A stretch of DNA of 6,848 bases from Streptomycetales bacterium (GTDB taxonomy: Bacteria > Actinomycetota > Actinomycetes > Prado026): assembly GCA_025361995.1 (NCBI GenBank), contig JANYIP010000192.1, positions 1-6,848 of the forward strand, in the 5' to 3' direction. The position numbers and the translations under genes are program-made. Position 1 is the stretch's first letter. Every line of letters starts with the position of its first letter. The notes under the pieces were generated by a model that was not told where the DNA came from, did no database searches, and saw only the letters and a list, made by a program, of their open reading frames with translations. Shown here in pieces: positions 6,223 through 6,848 of this stretch.

Positions 6223-6819
6223 ATGACGCGCCCTCGTCGTACCCCGGGTTCGCGCACGCCCTCTGGTCGGGCTGCCACTGCCCCCCGGGCGCCGAGCCGG
6301 ACCCGGACGACGGCCGGGTCCGCGGTCGCAGCTGACCCCGTGCTGGACCTGACCGACGACGCCGCGCGCCAGGCTGAGCGCGCGAGTGCGGGCAAGAGCC
6401 GATTCACCCCGCGGGCAGCGGTCCTGGTGATGGTGATGGTGATGCTGAGCGTCGCGTACGCCTGGCCGCTGCGCGAGTACGTGCGTCAGCGCACGGAGCT
6501 GAACGACTTGCGAGAGGCCACCCGTACGTCGCAGGCCAAGGTGGATGCCTTGCAGGCCGAGAAGGATCGCTGGGCCGACCCTGCCTATGTCGAGGCGCAG
6601 GCCAGGGCCCGGCTGCACTACGTGATGCCCGGCGAGGTCGCCTTCGTGGTGCTGCACCCGAACCAGCCGAACCTGGTGCAGACGCTGCCGAAGACGCCAC
6701 CAGCGGTCCGGGCCTGGTACGACGCGCTGTGGTCGAGCCTGCACGGCGCTGACCAGCCGAGCACGTCCAGTGGCACGAGTGGCAGCACTGGCAGCAGCAC
6801 GAGTGGCAGCACGCCCTGA
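6223..6819 (+). CDS. ftsB: FtsB/DivIC-family septum formation initiator protein
   Basis: This 198-residue bitopic membrane protein belongs to the FtsB/DivIC family, which joins FtsL and FtsQ in the divisome to control septal peptidoglycan synthesis. Residues 1-63 form a basic, Arg/Pro/Thr-rich cytoplasmic tail. A single membrane span follows at about 65-82 (hydrophobic Val/Met/Leu). A coiled coil runs at about 84-118 (LREYVRQRTELNDLREATR, then further heptads). The family signature is WADPAYVEAQARARLHYVMPGE, spanning 117-138 with W117, D119, P120, R128, Y133 and PGE. A Ser/Gly/Thr-rich tail encoded by a repeat ends it. The in-frame ATG at 6223 is the only start codon after the eno stop, so the start is firm. 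A weak GAGAG at 6208-6212 precedes it. The eno neighbour matches the mycobacterial and streptomycete order. The choice between the symbols ftsB and divIC is nomenclature. Confidence 0.9.
   Translation: MTRPRRTPGSRTPSGRAATAPRAPSRTRTTAGSAVAADPVLDLTDDAARQAERASAGKSRFTPRAAVLVMVMVMLSVAYAWPLREYVRQRTELNDLREATRTSQAKVDALQAEKDRWADPAYVEAQARARLHYVMPGEVAFVVLHPNQPNLVQTLPKTPPAVRAWYDALWSSLHGADQPSTSSGTSGSTGSSTSGSTP
6427..6444 (+). repeat. GTGATG hexanucleotide tandem repeat, three copies
   Basis: Three perfect copies of GTGATG encode Val-Met three times inside the membrane span of the FtsB-like protein. Gain or loss of a unit would stay in frame and change span length by two residues. Confidence 0.7.
6773..6812 (+). 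repeat. 16-bp direct repeat in the 3' end of the FtsB-like gene
   Basis: GCACGAGTGGCAGCAC occurs perfectly at 6773-6788 and 6797-6812, 24 bases (eight codons) apart. Each copy encodes TSGST in the same frame, so the Ser/Gly/Thr tail probably grew by in-frame duplication. The intervening bases are also similar (ACTGGCAGC). Confidence 0.75.
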
Positions 6820-6821
6820 GC

Positions 6822-6848
6822 GTGCCGGGTGGGGTCGACGCCGCCGAC
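6822..6848 (+). CDS. Start of a downstream gene, probably DUF501 family (partial)
   Basis: A GTG at 6822, two bases after the FtsB-like stop codon, opens a frame that runs off the window after nine codons (M-P-G-G-V-D-A-A-D). That is too short to identify by sequence. The DUF501 call rests only on gene order, because a DUF501 protein commonly follows the FtsB-family gene next to eno in actinobacteria. The tight spacing suggests the same operon. No clear ribosome binding site precedes it. Confidence 0.4.

Noticed and set aside
6427..6444. CATCACCATCACCATCAC on the minus strand, which looks like a six-His tag
   Set aside because: It is the complement of GTGATG repeats encoding Val-Met in the natural membrane span. 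There is no vector sequence and no real minus-strand gene.

Overview
The window comes from the chromosome of a very G+C-rich bacterium, almost certainly an actinomycete (Actinomycetota). The evidence is the strong G/C bias at third codon positions, the use of GTG starts, and the gene order mfd - SurA-like lipoprotein - mazG - ... - eno - FtsB/DivIC-like - (probable DUF501). That order resembles the conserved mfd/mazG/eno/FtsB-family block of mycobacteria and streptomycetes. I cannot place it below phylum with confidence.

Layout. Bases 1-575 hold the 3' end of mfd (transcription-repair coupling factor). It overlaps by 4 bases (GTGA) a SurA-N-like lipoprotein gene (572-1237). Eight bases later comes mazG (1246-2256, nucleoside triphosphate pyrophosphohydrolase), which overlaps by another GTGA a DUF885 predicted metallopeptidase gene (2253-3923). 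These four genes look like one co-transcribed, translationally coupled run. A single reverse-strand gene follows (4633 down to 3944) and converges on DUF885 with only 20 bases between the two stop codons. It encodes a small secreted protein with two bacterial Ig-like domains. A 262-base divergent intergenic region (4634-4895) carries inverted repeats and a plausible promoter for eno. Enolase (4896-6176) and an FtsB/DivIC-type septum protein (6223-6819) follow on the plus strand. The first nine codons of another gene begin at 6822; by position this is probably the DUF501 protein that often follows.

How the genes fit together. This is mainly housekeeping: DNA repair (Mfd), nucleotide-pool cleaning (MazG), glycolysis (Eno), cell division (FtsB-like), and envelope proteins (the lipoprotein and the Ig-like protein). 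The variable part is the stretch between mazG and eno. Related actinobacteria, as I recall, often carry a secreted cell-wall enzyme there; here it holds a DUF885 peptidase and an opposite-strand Ig-like secreted protein. I found no CRISPR array, tRNA, rRNA, insertion sequence, phage gene or obviously new system. The points most worth a second look are the Ig-like gene in this slot, the reduced two-ended architecture of MazG, and small repeats or hairpins around eno and the FtsB-like gene.
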